Source: CAZUSP01 sp964623505 (GTDB lineage: Bacteria; Patescibacteriota; Minisyncoccia; Minisyncoccales; UBA1441). From it: a stretch of DNA of 22,893 nucleotides. Position numbers and translations under genes: made by a program. Positions 7,075-14,818 of the stretch are shown piece after piece (the first letter of the stretch is position 1; the number at the start of each line of letters is the position of its first letter). The stretch lies in NCBI GenBank assembly GCA_964623505.1, contig CAZUSP010000008.1, forward strand, positions 1 through 22,893, given 5' to 3'. The notes beneath the pieces are model-generated. The model was not told the origin of the DNA and ran no database searches. It saw only the letters and a program-made list of their open reading frames with translations.

Positions 7075-8617
7075 CTAAGTTAACTGTTTGATTAGGCCTA
7101 ATGATCTTTGGTCCGCTGCGCCGACGCGCCGAACGGTCGATTATCTTTTTCAACACCTCCCGATAGCCGGAATGAGCAGACGTTTCTTCGTCCATTCCTT
7201 CTTCTTGGGCAATCTTTTTCAAGCAAGTTTTACAATAATAAAGACGGCCGGCCACCGGCGGAAAGGTAAGCTTGAATTCTTTCCGGCAGCTGCTACAAAC
7301 AGCGTCGTAAAGCTCAGCCGTTCTGGGTGCAGCGGCAACCTCAACCTCCTCCATCCAGCGACTTATCTTGTCTTCAACTTTTTTATGAGGTGTGCCATAA
7401 CGCTCTCGCGAAACATTGATGATCTTTTCCCGATGATTTTTCTCCGGCAAATCTCTGGGGGGAAGAGTCCTGGCCGAAAATGTTCGGTTGGCCAACCCAT
7501 CGACCATCAATTTAATATAAATATTGTATTTGTCTAAATTGACTATGTTTAAGGCCTCAAAATCAGGAGCAAATTCCTTCTCTAGATATTCGGCATCTTC
7601 GGCGCCAACCCGGAAACAAGCCAATGTTCCAACGTTTCCGAAAACAGCATCCCGAATCGATTCTTCCATCTGGGTAACATACTGATGGGTGATGATTAGA
7701 TTCAGTCTGTATTTCCTGGCCTCGGAAAAGATATTGGTGAATGACTTTGTAGCAAAATTCTGAAATTCATCAACATAAAGATAGAAATCTCGACGGTCTT
7801 TTTCTAGAACATCAACCCGGGACATGGCTGCAATCTGAAGCTTGGTCACAATCAAAGCCCCCAAAAGACTAGAAGCGTCTTCCCCCACCCTTCCCTTAGA
7901 AAGGTTGACCAGAAATATCTTTCCGTTATCCATGGCTGCGCGAATGTCAATCGAGGTTCTAACCTGACCGACAATTCCTCGAATCAAGGGGGCTGAAATC
8001 AGCTGACCAATCTTGTTTTGAATAGCAGCCGTCGCTTCGACTTCATACCTTCCGCTATAGCGGGTGAATTCTTTGGTCCAGAAAGATTTAACTACTGGAT
8101 CGGTCACTTTTTTAATAACCTTATTCCGGTAATTTACATCCGACAGCAACCTGTTAATGCCCAATAAAGTAGCTCCCGGCTGCTCGAGTAAGGCCAGAAT
8201 AGCGTAGTTTAGAATGTATTCCATGCGGGCACTCCAGACATCCGGCCACATTTTTTTAAAAGCTCCCATCAGTCCGCTAGCTACCAGATGCCTCAATTCA
8301 GCCGACACTTTTTCCATTACATTGAAAGCTACCGGGTTTTCCATGTCAGCCGGATTGAAATAAATGACATCATTCACCCGATGAGAAGGAATAAAATCCA
8401 ACAAGGCATCAACCGTTTCCCCATGAGGATCAATAAAGCCCAAACCGTGACCCGCCTCTATATCCTGGATGGCCATATTTTTGAGCAGTTCGGATTTCCC
8501 CATGCCGGTCTTACCAACCACGTAAAAGTGCTGGCGACGGTCCAGCGGCTTTATTCCAAAACGCTTTTCTTGACCTCTGAAATTGGTTACTCCTAAAAAA
8601 GTTATCTCTTCGGCCAT
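7067..8617 (-). CDS. TraG/VirB4/HerA-type DNA-translocase ATPase with C-terminal zinc ribbon
   Basis: A 516-aa cytoplasmic ATPase. Walker A is GKTGMGKS (35-42) and Walker B is FYLYVDEFQNF (278-288). FIDPHGE (61-67), AIQNKIGQLI (198-207) and ITHQYV (309-314) are typical of TraG/TraD coupling-protein and HerA-like ATPases. The C-terminal tail has a zinc ribbon, CSSC (441-444) with CKTC (462-465). No membrane segment is present; the upstream neighbour supplies one. The likely role is pumping DNA or protein through a type IV secretion-like or pilus-like machine, but no VirB/Tra partners other than the adjacent membrane gene are seen. The ATG at 8617 lies 44 nt after the upstream stop. The end overlaps the PGK-like gene by 8 nt. 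Confidence 0.82.
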   Translation of the reverse strand: MAEEITFLGVTNFRGQEKRFGIKPLDRRQHFYVVGKTGMGKSELLKNMAIQDIEAGHGLGFIDPHGETVDALLDFIPSHRVNDVIYFNPADMENPVAFNVMEKVSAELRHLVASGLMGAFKKMWPDVWSARMEYILNYAILALLEQPGATLLGINRLLSDVNYRNKVIKKVTDPVVKSFWTKEFTRYSGRYEVEATAAIQNKIGQLISAPLIRGIVGQVRTSIDIRAAMDNGKIFLVNLSKGRVGEDASSLLGALIVTKLQIAAMSRVDVLEKDRRDFYLYVDEFQNFATKSFTNIFSEARKYRLNLIITHQYVTQMEESIRDAVFGNVGTLACFRVGAEDAEYLEKEFAPDFEALNIVNLDKYNIYIKLMVDGLANRTFSARTLPPRDLPEKNHREKIINVSRERYGTPHKKVEDKISRWMEEVEVAAAPRTAELYDAVCSSCRKEFKLTFPPVAGRLYYCKTCLKKIAQEEGMDEETSAHSGYREVLKKIIDRSARRRSGPKIIRPNQTVNLDD

Positions 8618-8661
8618 AACGACCCTATTTTACCATAATTAGCCGATGCTTGAAATATAAC

Positions 8662-9951
8662 TCAGCCCACCGGCAAGTTTGACGGAGGTTCTCCTTTTTT
8701 AGCTCGAACTCTTTCCAGCCCGGAAGCTGGAGCCAACGTCCGGCTAGGAAAGTGGAACAAGCTGGCCAGCTCTTCAGTATTGAGAATATAGGTCTCGCTG
8801 GTTTCGGGATATCCTGGAACCAGTCTTTTTAAATAACGCCAGAAAACATCTCTCTGTTTTAAATAAAGCCGCCGGTCTTCAAAAGGAGGATACTTGATCG
8901 AAGTTGATTTTGGCTTGAAACCATTCAAGTTTTCAGTATTGAAGCCCAAAAAGAAGTTGATCGGGATGGTCACTCGGGGCTTGAAGAAAATATCTCTTTT
9001 GGCTAAATATATAACTCGGATAAAGCAGTCAAAGCTGGGCTTGGCCGCTTTCCGATCAACTGCTTCGGCAACTTTTTTGTCGGCTTCGACAATTTCTTGC
9101 AAAGAAGGAGCCGGCTTGTCTTTGACCTCGATCTCTTTAAACTCTTGTCGAAAAAACAAGATGCCAATCACCTGCTGGATAATTGGCGTGCGAATAACCT
9201 CTTCGGATTTGCCTCGTTGCAGCACTTTATCGCGCACTGACTTGGCTCGGGTCAGCCAACCAGTCAGGTCCTCTCGCGTTGGTGTGGCCACGATCTGAAT
9301 CCAGACTTGTTCTTCTGGCTTCAAGGTGGTCAGTCCTTCCAGCAAGGCCGCCAGCGGCTCGATCTTGAACTGGTCTTTATCAGACGGACTTTCTTCAAAA
9401 AAGACCGGGTAGGTTTTAATCGGGTAGCTATCGGCCTTGACCAGCTTCATGTCGGAGCCCCAAAGATTCCAGTCCTGATTCGGCAGCGGATTGGGAACGG
9501 CCGAAGTATAATCCTCGAAATCAACGATCTCTAACTCCGGATACTGGGCATAGATGATCGACTTGACCGTTTCAACATGAACCGACGGAACTCTGATTAG
9601 AAAATGGATCCTGCCTCCTCGACCCAATATCTCTAAAGAAAAATGGAGCAGTTGCTTGCCCTCCATCCACTTTTCTCGGACGTTGGGGTCATCCAGAACA
9701 AACCACAGGTTGGAAAAAAGCTGTTCCATCGCCTTGATCGGTCGGTTGATTTCTTCCGATAGTTTTATCTCTAAAAGTCGATATTGTCCTTTTTTCTCAA
9801 GCCATTTATTTTGGATGAAATAAAGGTAGCTCTTTTGCCAGAGAGGATAAAGCAAAAATGGTGGCAGAATCCACCACCAACTCAAAAAGAGCCGTCCAAG
9901 ATAAGAAAAAAAGGCAGCTAGTCCGGATCCTAGAATAATAATCTCATCCAT
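8662..9951 (-). CDS. Membrane-anchored partner of the TraG/HerA-like ATPase, function unknown
   Basis: I do not recognise a named enzyme. The 429-aa protein has an N-terminal hydrophobic region (about 5-46, with WWWILPPFLLYP) and a large soluble part. LLEIKLSEEINRPIKAMEQLFS (about 59-80) and the tail LFHFPSRTL...VRAKKGEPPSNLPVG resemble segments that, in TraG/VirB4-like ATPases, precede the P-loop domain. The downstream ATPase starts with FLGVTNFRGQEKRFGI, as if continuing that protein. I infer that the two genes form one split machine: this one anchors it to the membrane and the next supplies ATP hydrolysis. A charged, possibly flexible segment rich in K, E and A lies around 275-300. The ATG at 9951 follows the upstream stop by 12 nt. 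Confidence 0.65.
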   Translation of the reverse strand: MDEIIILGSGLAAFFSYLGRLFLSWWWILPPFLLYPLWQKSYLYFIQNKWLEKKGQYRLLEIKLSEEINRPIKAMEQLFSNLWFVLDDPNVREKWMEGKQLLHFSLEILGRGGRIHFLIRVPSVHVETVKSIIYAQYPELEIVDFEDYTSAVPNPLPNQDWNLWGSDMKLVKADSYPIKTYPVFFEESPSDKDQFKIEPLAALLEGLTTLKPEEQVWIQIVATPTREDLTGWLTRAKSVRDKVLQRGKSEEVIRTPIIQQVIGILFFRQEFKEIEVKDKPAPSLQEIVEADKKVAEAVDRKAAKPSFDCFIRVIYLAKRDIFFKPRVTIPINFFLGFNTENLNGFKPKSTSIKYPPFEDRRLYLKQRDVFWRYLKRLVPGYPETSETYILNTEELASLFHFPSRTLAPASGLERVRAKKGEPPSNLPVG

Positions 9952-9963
9952 AAATAACCGATC

Positions 9964-10992
9964 TTAATCTTTCACCAACGAGTAGGTCTTGTTGGGATTC
10001 TGGCGAAAATGATCTTTGCGGCCAAGGTTGAAGAGAACTGTCGTCTTCTCAACCATTCTCTGCTTCAAAACCTGGTCAACTATTTCATCTCGAGTCATCG
10101 GCCGGTTGCTTTCCTTTAAAATTCTAATAATCAGGTCTTTAACCGTTCCTGATTCATACCCCCACTCCTTTAAAGCATAAAGACCTCGGCCCACCAAAAC
10201 AAAGCGGGGATCACGGATCAGTTCATTGTGAACAGTTTGAGAAAGGGCCTGTCGAGTATTTCGACAGCCGCTTTGCTGCCAACGAGCATTAAATTCATTT
10301 ATTATTTCGGCCACCCGAGTAAAATGAAGAGGTTGGGCGGTCTCTTTCAGAACCAAATAGGCCTTGTCCTTGAGTCTCTGGGGACAAACCTCCGGCCAAT
10401 CAGCCAAACCGTAGCTCCCGTCAATGCCCTGCTCTATTTTACGAGCAATCTCCAGACATGATTTAACCAGGGCCTTCTCAAGAGGGCAAATATCATATAT
10501 CTCATCTTCCAGCAAGGGCCGATGGCGGCTCTCTATCTCGGAGACCAAACTCTCAATCACCTCATGGGCCAATTTTATCTTTTTCTCATCTGTCGCCCAG
10601 AATGGATAAACCAATTCATCGGCTTTAGTAGAGAAGAAATCCGGCGCTAGAGCCAAAAAGAATAAAACGTAGGGCCGTTCTTTCTGGTCCGAGCTTAAAT
10701 TGTCCAAAATCATGTCTTCTCGCCTCAATCCCCCATATTCCTCCAAATAAGAGCAAAAGGCGCGCCGCAAATCTTTCACCCGCGGGGTTTGCACACTCCT
10801 TAATTTTGACAGGCTCGCCTCTTCAATCTGACGGACCCTTTCCCGGGTAATTAACAGATCGCGACCAATGGCATCAAGGGTGTCCCGATGCGGACGCCCT
10901 AAACCGAAACGACGGGCTAAAACATCTTGCGAGCGAGGCGAAATGAACTCAAACAGTTCTGCCTGAATTTGACGATAATCAATGCTAGGCAT
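9964..10992 (-). CDS. Sigma-70 region 4 / HARE-HTH domain regulator
   Basis: A 342-aa protein with a sigma-factor region 4 helix-turn-helix near the N-terminus (about 19-66: QDVLARRFGLG, then LLITRERVRQIEEASLSKL). A long helical middle follows, then a HARE-HTH domain (about 206-278: LHFTRVAEIIN, DPRFVLVGRGLYALKEWGY), as in the RNA polymerase delta subunit. Another winged-helix-like stretch comes at the end (MTRDEIVDQVL). Regions 2 and 3 of a true sigma factor are absent, so it cannot be a full sigma. A role as an RNA polymerase-associated or DNA-binding regulator is inferred. The ATG at 10992 lies just downstream of a TATAAT. The ATPase membrane partner follows after 12 nt, so it may control or share that operon. 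Confidence 0.75.
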   Translation of the reverse strand: MPSIDYRQIQAELFEFISPRSQDVLARRFGLGRPHRDTLDAIGRDLLITRERVRQIEEASLSKLRSVQTPRVKDLRRAFCSYLEEYGGLRREDMILDNLSSDQKERPYVLFFLALAPDFFSTKADELVYPFWATDEKKIKLAHEVIESLVSEIESRHRPLLEDEIYDICPLEKALVKSCLEIARKIEQGIDGSYGLADWPEVCPQRLKDKAYLVLKETAQPLHFTRVAEIINEFNARWQQSGCRNTRQALSQTVHNELIRDPRFVLVGRGLYALKEWGYESGTVKDLIIRILKESNRPMTRDEIVDQVLKQRMVEKTTVLFNLGRKDHFRQNPNKTYSLVKD

Positions 10993-11012
10993 AGTGACCC
11001 AATTTAACCATA

Positions 11013-11042
11013 ATTATAATTGAAGTCAAGGCGGTGGACCAA
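11013..11042 (-). promoter_or_regulatory. candidate sigma-70 promoter for the sigma4/HARE gene and ATPase operon
   Basis: Minus strand: TTGGTC (11042-11037), an 18-nt spacer, and a perfect TATAAT (11018-11013), giving a short leader before the ATG at 10992. A second possible -35, TTGACT, overlaps the spacer and would pair with TTAAAT further down. The -10 is good and the -35 is weak. Confidence 0.45.
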
Positions 11043-11171
11043 AAAACCCGCTTTCCCATATAATGCAGGCTCAAGGAGAAGTTTTCTGATTTTAAAAAAC
11101 ACTAAAACACAAGCAGTCTTTACCAAATAAGGCCGGCATATTTTATTAACCTCTTTGAAACACACCTGCCA

Positions 11172-11478
11172 CTACTTAAGCGGCCGACTGGCCAGTTTGA
11201 TGATCTCCTCGAAATTGTCGTTCAAAGCAGACCAAACTCGATACCTGAGACACGTTCGAGGCAACGATAGTGAATATGTAACGACCATTTCTGACCCCTG
11301 CCCTTATTGGCCTCATCGGGCCACTACATTCCGCTTTTCCATCCTCTGGGCAGGCGTCAACATGTTTCGATCACAAACAAGCCGGGCCGTGATCTGTATA
11401 ACCATCACCCTCTGCTCCGTGACCGCATCTTTGACAGATAAAGCCCTCGACTCTTTTCCGAAATCCTTTTTCGCGCAT
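11172..11478 (-). pseudogene. RNHCP-domain zinc-ribbon protein, pseudogene (in-frame stop plus frameshift)
   Basis: The minus strand from ATG 11478 (GGGAG ribosome site 7 nt upstream) reads FICQRCG ... YTDHGPACL, then TGA (11373-11371), then SKHVDACPEDGKAEC. This is the RNHCP domain pattern (CxxCG, NHCPxCLWSKHVD, PGDR, C.G.M.P). The TGA sits where a Trp codon (TGG) is expected, and the HCP cysteine has become Gly. After YIFTIV the frame is lost. The C-terminus continues in another frame as CLRYRVWSALND and FEEIIKLASRPLK, ending at TAG 11174-11172. One nonsense change, one lost zinc ligand and at least one indel make it non-functional. It fills most of the 581-nt gap between the histidine kinase and the sigma4/HARE gene. 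Confidence 0.8.
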
Positions 11479-11573
11479 AGACTACTCCCTTTTTGGCTTC
11501 TGCAAAAGCACACCGCGGAATCATTGCCTTATCGTTGCTGATCAGATTTTTCAATATCGCCCTTTATCAATTA

Positions 11574-13205
11574 TTAACTTGTTTTGAGTGCCTTAACCGG
11601 CAGCTCCACAAAGAAAGTTGACCCCTGGCCCCGGCCTGGGCTTCTGACCCAAATACGCCCTTTGTGCTGGTCAACGAATTTACGAGCCACATAAAGCCCC
11701 AATCCCGTGCCGGCTGAATGGAAAGACGCGCCAGCCTGGCCGCGAGAAAAACTCTGGAAAAGCTTGTTCATATCCTTTTTGTCCAGCCCAGCCCCAGTGT
11801 CCTCAATTTGTATTAAAATGCGATCGGGTTGAGAAAGCTTGGCTGAAACAGTCGCACCCCCTTCTTTCGTATATTTCAAAGCGTTGTCAACAATGTTCAG
11901 AATCACTTGCCTAATCTTTTCAGCATCAATTTCAACTGGAGGCAAGTCATTTTCTATATCAATTTTCAAAGCTAATCCCTTTTTCCCCGCCTCAATTTTG
12001 AATTCTTTCACCACTGAAGAAATCAATTCCTTTACTGAAACCTTTTTGTAGGTCAAAGCAAGCTTTCCGGTCTGAATGCGAGAAACACTCAATAAATCAT
12101 TGGAAAGCCTTAATAATCTCAAAGAGGCCTGATAGACTTCATTGGAAACTTCTTTAATCCGGGGAGACAATGGACCGAACTCTTCTTTAATTAACATCGA
12201 GAGATATCCTCGCATAGCCGTTAATGGAGTTCTCAACTGATGCGAAGCAATTGAAAGAAATTCCGACTTAGCATGATCTAGTTTCTTCAAGTCACGATTG
12301 GCTTTTTCGAGTTCGCTCGCCACCCTCTCAATTTCTTCCTTTTGCCTCGCTTCGTTATTCATGACTCGGAACAAAACTACACTGAGAGCCAAAAAAGCTA
12401 CGAATGTTGCTCCCTTCAATACCATCACGCCCGAAGTTTCTGTCAATATGAAAAAATCAATTGCCAATAAAATGGCGATCAGAACCACAACAACCGAAGT
12501 TAGGGCCACTTTAATATTAAAAAGCTCTTTTTTGACGATAGCATAAGAAGTAAATCCTAAAAGGAAAATTGCCGAATAGTTTCCGAACTGCCAATATTGG
12601 ATTGAATTTCTGAAAAGTGGCAAGAAAATATTAAAGATCAAGTTCATCAAAATAAAAACAAAAAAACCAGCAAACAAGTATTGAACCTTAGTCTTTGTCC
12701 TGGCCGGTGCTGTTAAATAATTTTTTATCAGGTTGGAAACTATCAATGAAGTAAATATTGTAACCGTGGCGTAAAATACAATTTGTCCCCACTCGCTGAA
12801 GATGGGGTTCACCCCCCACTTTTCAAAATTAACGGTTTCAATCACCCACGAGGTGATTAAGGTTATTAGCGACAAGATTAAGCTCCAAAAAATAAGAAAT
12901 CCGTTCAGAATCGGATTTCTGTTTTGTTTCTTTGGAAAGAAAAGTGAAAATAAATAAAATAAAATAAGGAATATTAAGACGCTTGACGGAGCCAGCCTGG
13001 CCCAAATCATTGCTGAATCTAAGTGCGTAGAATAAGTTAAGAAATATCCGGCATTAATCCAAATTAACATTGACAGGGTGACAAAAGAAAAATATTTCCT
13101 TGTTTTCGACCCACCCTCTCCAGCGAAATAAACCCAAAGGCCTAAGCCGATGGCGGTAGTATTAATCAAAGTCAATATAATTTTGTCTAGCAAAATCAGC
13201 TCCAT
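11574..13205 (-). CDS. Multi-pass membrane sensor histidine kinase (orphan)
   Basis: A 543-aa protein with about seven N-terminal membrane helices (8-226), resembling a 7TM histidine-kinase sensor module. Two more helices (about 234-256 and 262-282), a short coiled coil (285-312) and a complete kinase core follow. The H-box is FLSIASHQLRTPLTAMRGYL (phospho-acceptor H322), the N-box NIVDNALKYT (437-446), G1 DTGAGL (469-474), the F-box FQSFSRG and G2 GTGLGLYVARKFV. All catalytic boxes look intact. No PAS, GAF or receiver domain is visible, and no response regulator lies in the window. Its ATG shares one base with the stop of the terpene-synthase-like gene (TAATG), a coupling arrangement. This suggests the kinase senses, or is made together with, an isoprenoid product; that is inference. 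Confidence 0.9.
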   Translation of the reverse strand: MELILLDKIILTLINTTAIGLGLWVYFAGEGGSKTRKYFSFVTLSMLIWINAGYFLTYSTHLDSAMIWARLAPSSVLIFLILFYLFSLFFPKKQNRNPILNGFLIFWSLILSLITLITSWVIETVNFEKWGVNPIFSEWGQIVFYATVTIFTSLIVSNLIKNYLTAPARTKTKVQYLFAGFFVFILMNLIFNIFLPLFRNSIQYWQFGNYSAIFLLGFTSYAIVKKELFNIKVALTSVVVVLIAILLAIDFFILTETSGVMVLKGATFVAFLALSVVLFRVMNNEARQKEEIERVASELEKANRDLKKLDHAKSEFLSIASHQLRTPLTAMRGYLSMLIKEEFGPLSPRIKEVSNEVYQASLRLLRLSNDLLSVSRIQTGKLALTYKKVSVKELISSVVKEFKIEAGKKGLALKIDIENDLPPVEIDAEKIRQVILNIVDNALKYTKEGGATVSAKLSQPDRILIQIEDTGAGLDKKDMNKLFQSFSRGQAGASFHSAGTGLGLYVARKFVDQHKGRIWVRSPGRGQGSTFFVELPVKALKTS

Positions 13206-14269
13206 TATTTATATCCGCGACTGCTTAAATGATAAGTTAAAAGTTTTTCTAATCCATTCAAAAAATCTGTCAAACCTAAAGATACGTTTATTTCTTTAGA
13301 CTTTTCTAAAATTTGGCTATAAGATTCCTGCCAATTTATCAAAATGGCCTTATTTGCTTTTGACTCTTCTATTTTTGCAATAATATCTTCTTCTGTCCCT
13401 CCTCTTAAATCATTGATTGTTATAGCGCCCGCCTCCAGGGCATAAGCAAAAACAGCACTAGTATAGTCTTTTTCATGAACCTCTCTCTCCCAAGTGCTGA
13501 TCCAGTTCCCAATGCGAGCCATTTTCTGAGCTTCGTGCGCAATCTCCCGGAAGATACCCAATCTATCAAAGTTAAATTCATTTAAAGCCATCAAGTCAAT
13601 ATCGAGACTAATGATGGCCTGCATATTATGCGGCAGGTAGGTCCAGTATTCCAATGAATTAATCAAAGCTGGCTGATTGTTAACAAGGTAAGAATATCGC
13701 ATTGCATTCAAAAGTTGGCGAGTGTCATAGTCGAAGATATCTTCTATTTCTTTGTACTGAGGATATTGGGCCAACCCTGCTTTGATGCTTCGCCATGTTT
13801 TAATCATCAAAGACATGTGTTTCTTATTCTTATCGGAATAATCTTTGGTCTCAAAAAATTCCGGACGAAAGGGCGCATCTAGCAGGTCATTAAGAAATTC
13901 TTGATTACGCACATTATGTTTGTCGGCAACATCATCGAAAAGGGTAACAAAAAAGATCATCATGATTTTGTTCCTGAAAATCGAGCCTCTAAATTTTTGA
14001 GGAACTGCCGGTAGGGTTATGGTTTGAACTACTCGATAAAGCCATTTCCAAAAATATTCATTCCTCGATTTTTCGCCTATTTCATTATATGCGTGGACCC
14101 AGTCATAGAACTCGTCCGGAAGATTAACCCGGGCTACTTCTTCGTTGGCATCTTTAATTTTCTTTGGTGTCAATTCTTTAAGAATCCTTGAAATGACAGG
14201 ATAATTCTTTCCATCCTGTTCGTTAAAATCATAATATTCGAAAAGTGATTGATCTGTTTTGTTCATCAT
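13205..14269 (-). CDS. Class I terpene-synthase-like protein
   Basis: A 354-aa, mostly helical protein. It carries an exact DDxxD motif, DDVAD, at 112-116. About 140 residues later NWISTWERE (255-263) fits the NxxxS/TxxxE metal-binding triad (N255, T259, E263), with R252 just before it and REVHEKDYTSAVF after it, as in the helix H region of class I terpene cyclases. The spacing and length match single-domain bacterial terpene synthases. The second triad position, normally Asp, is Trp. By family it would ionise a prenyl diphosphate (GGPP or FPP) with three Mg2+ and cyclise or rearrange it; the product cannot be predicted. It starts directly after the idi stop and overlaps the histidine kinase start by one base. 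A distant prenyltransferase-fold protein without cyclase activity remains possible. Confidence 0.7.
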   Translation of the reverse strand: MMNKTDQSLFEYYDFNEQDGKNYPVISRILKELTPKKIKDANEEVARVNLPDEFYDWVHAYNEIGEKSRNEYFWKWLYRVVQTITLPAVPQKFRGSIFRNKIMMIFFVTLFDDVADKHNVRNQEFLNDLLDAPFRPEFFETKDYSDKNKKHMSLMIKTWRSIKAGLAQYPQYKEIEDIFDYDTRQLLNAMRYSYLVNNQPALINSLEYWTYLPHNMQAIISLDIDLMALNEFNFDRLGIFREIAHEAQKMARIGNWISTWEREVHEKDYTSAVFAYALEAGAITINDLRGGTEEDIIAKIEESKANKAILINWQESYSQILEKSKEINVSLGLTDFLNGLEKLLTYHLSSRGYK

Positions 14270-14800
14270 TTAATTTTTTATGTTTTTTAAAATGTGGCTA
14301 AATTTTTCTAATTCCATTTTTAACCAAGGCGTCCAAGAATCTGGATCTTCCCGGACCGTTCTCAATATTTCCAGCCAAGAAAGCCACTTTATCTCTTCTA
14401 TCTCCTCTGGATCAGGCCGCACTTCACCATTATACTTTCCTACCAGAACGTGACAAAATTCTTTCTCGAGACCAATATTATAAAATAAGGCCGAATAGAA
14501 GAAGGAACCTATCTTCTTCAATTTACAGGAGAAGCCCAGCTCTTCCTGTAGCCGTCTTTGGCCAGCCATCGAAACGTCCTCTCCCGGCCGCGGATGACTA
14601 CAACAGGTGTTGCTCCAATAACCGGCCCAGAGCATCTTGCCGGCCGCTCTTTTTTGAAGCAAAAATTCACCTTTGTTGTTAAAAACAAAAATGCTGAACG
14701 CCCGATGAATCCTCCCCTGGCCCAAATGGGCCGCCTTTTTGTCGGCTAGGCCGAGCTCCCTATCCTCCTGGTCGACTAAAATTACATTCTCTTCGCTCAT
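14270..14800 (-). CDS. idi: Isopentenyl-diphosphate delta-isomerase, type I
   Basis: A 176-aa Nudix-fold IDI-1, the length of E. coli Idi. It has the catalytic Cys67 in NTCCSHPRPGE. The metal-binding histidines H25 and H32 (AAHLGQGRIHRAFS) and H69 (SHP) are present, as are the acidic pair E112/E114 (LEKEFCH) and the Nudix helix RRLQEELGF. It interconverts IPP and DMAPP, providing the allylic starter for the neighbouring prenyl synthase. It begins 18 nt after the prenyl synthase stop and is followed at once by the terpene-synthase-like ATG. No MEP or mevalonate pathway gene is visible here, so the IPP source is unknown. Confidence 0.95.
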   Translation of the reverse strand: MSEENVILVDQEDRELGLADKKAAHLGQGRIHRAFSIFVFNNKGEFLLQKRAAGKMLWAGYWSNTCCSHPRPGEDVSMAGQRRLQEELGFSCKLKKIGSFFYSALFYNIGLEKEFCHVLVGKYNGEVRPDPEEIEEIKWLSWLEILRTVREDPDSWTPWLKMELEKFSHILKNIKN

Positions 14801-14818
14801 TTTTAAAAAATCTTTAAT

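Noticed and set aside
11371..11373. UGA recoded as Trp or Gly, as in some reduced bacteria.
   Set aside because: TGA ends many intact genes here (pyrG, tyrS, yjbQ-like, murJ), and the RNHCP remnant also carries a frameshift.
11155..11541. 128-codon plus-strand frame in the gap beside the histidine kinase.
   Set aside because: It is antisense to the RNHCP pseudogene, whose minus-strand motifs explain the sequence better.
13390..13430. NDLRGGTEE near residue 286 of the terpene-synthase-like protein as the NSE triad.
   Set aside because: NWISTWERE at 255-263 fits the triad, the preceding Arg and the following REVxxxD context much better; the later match is probably chance.
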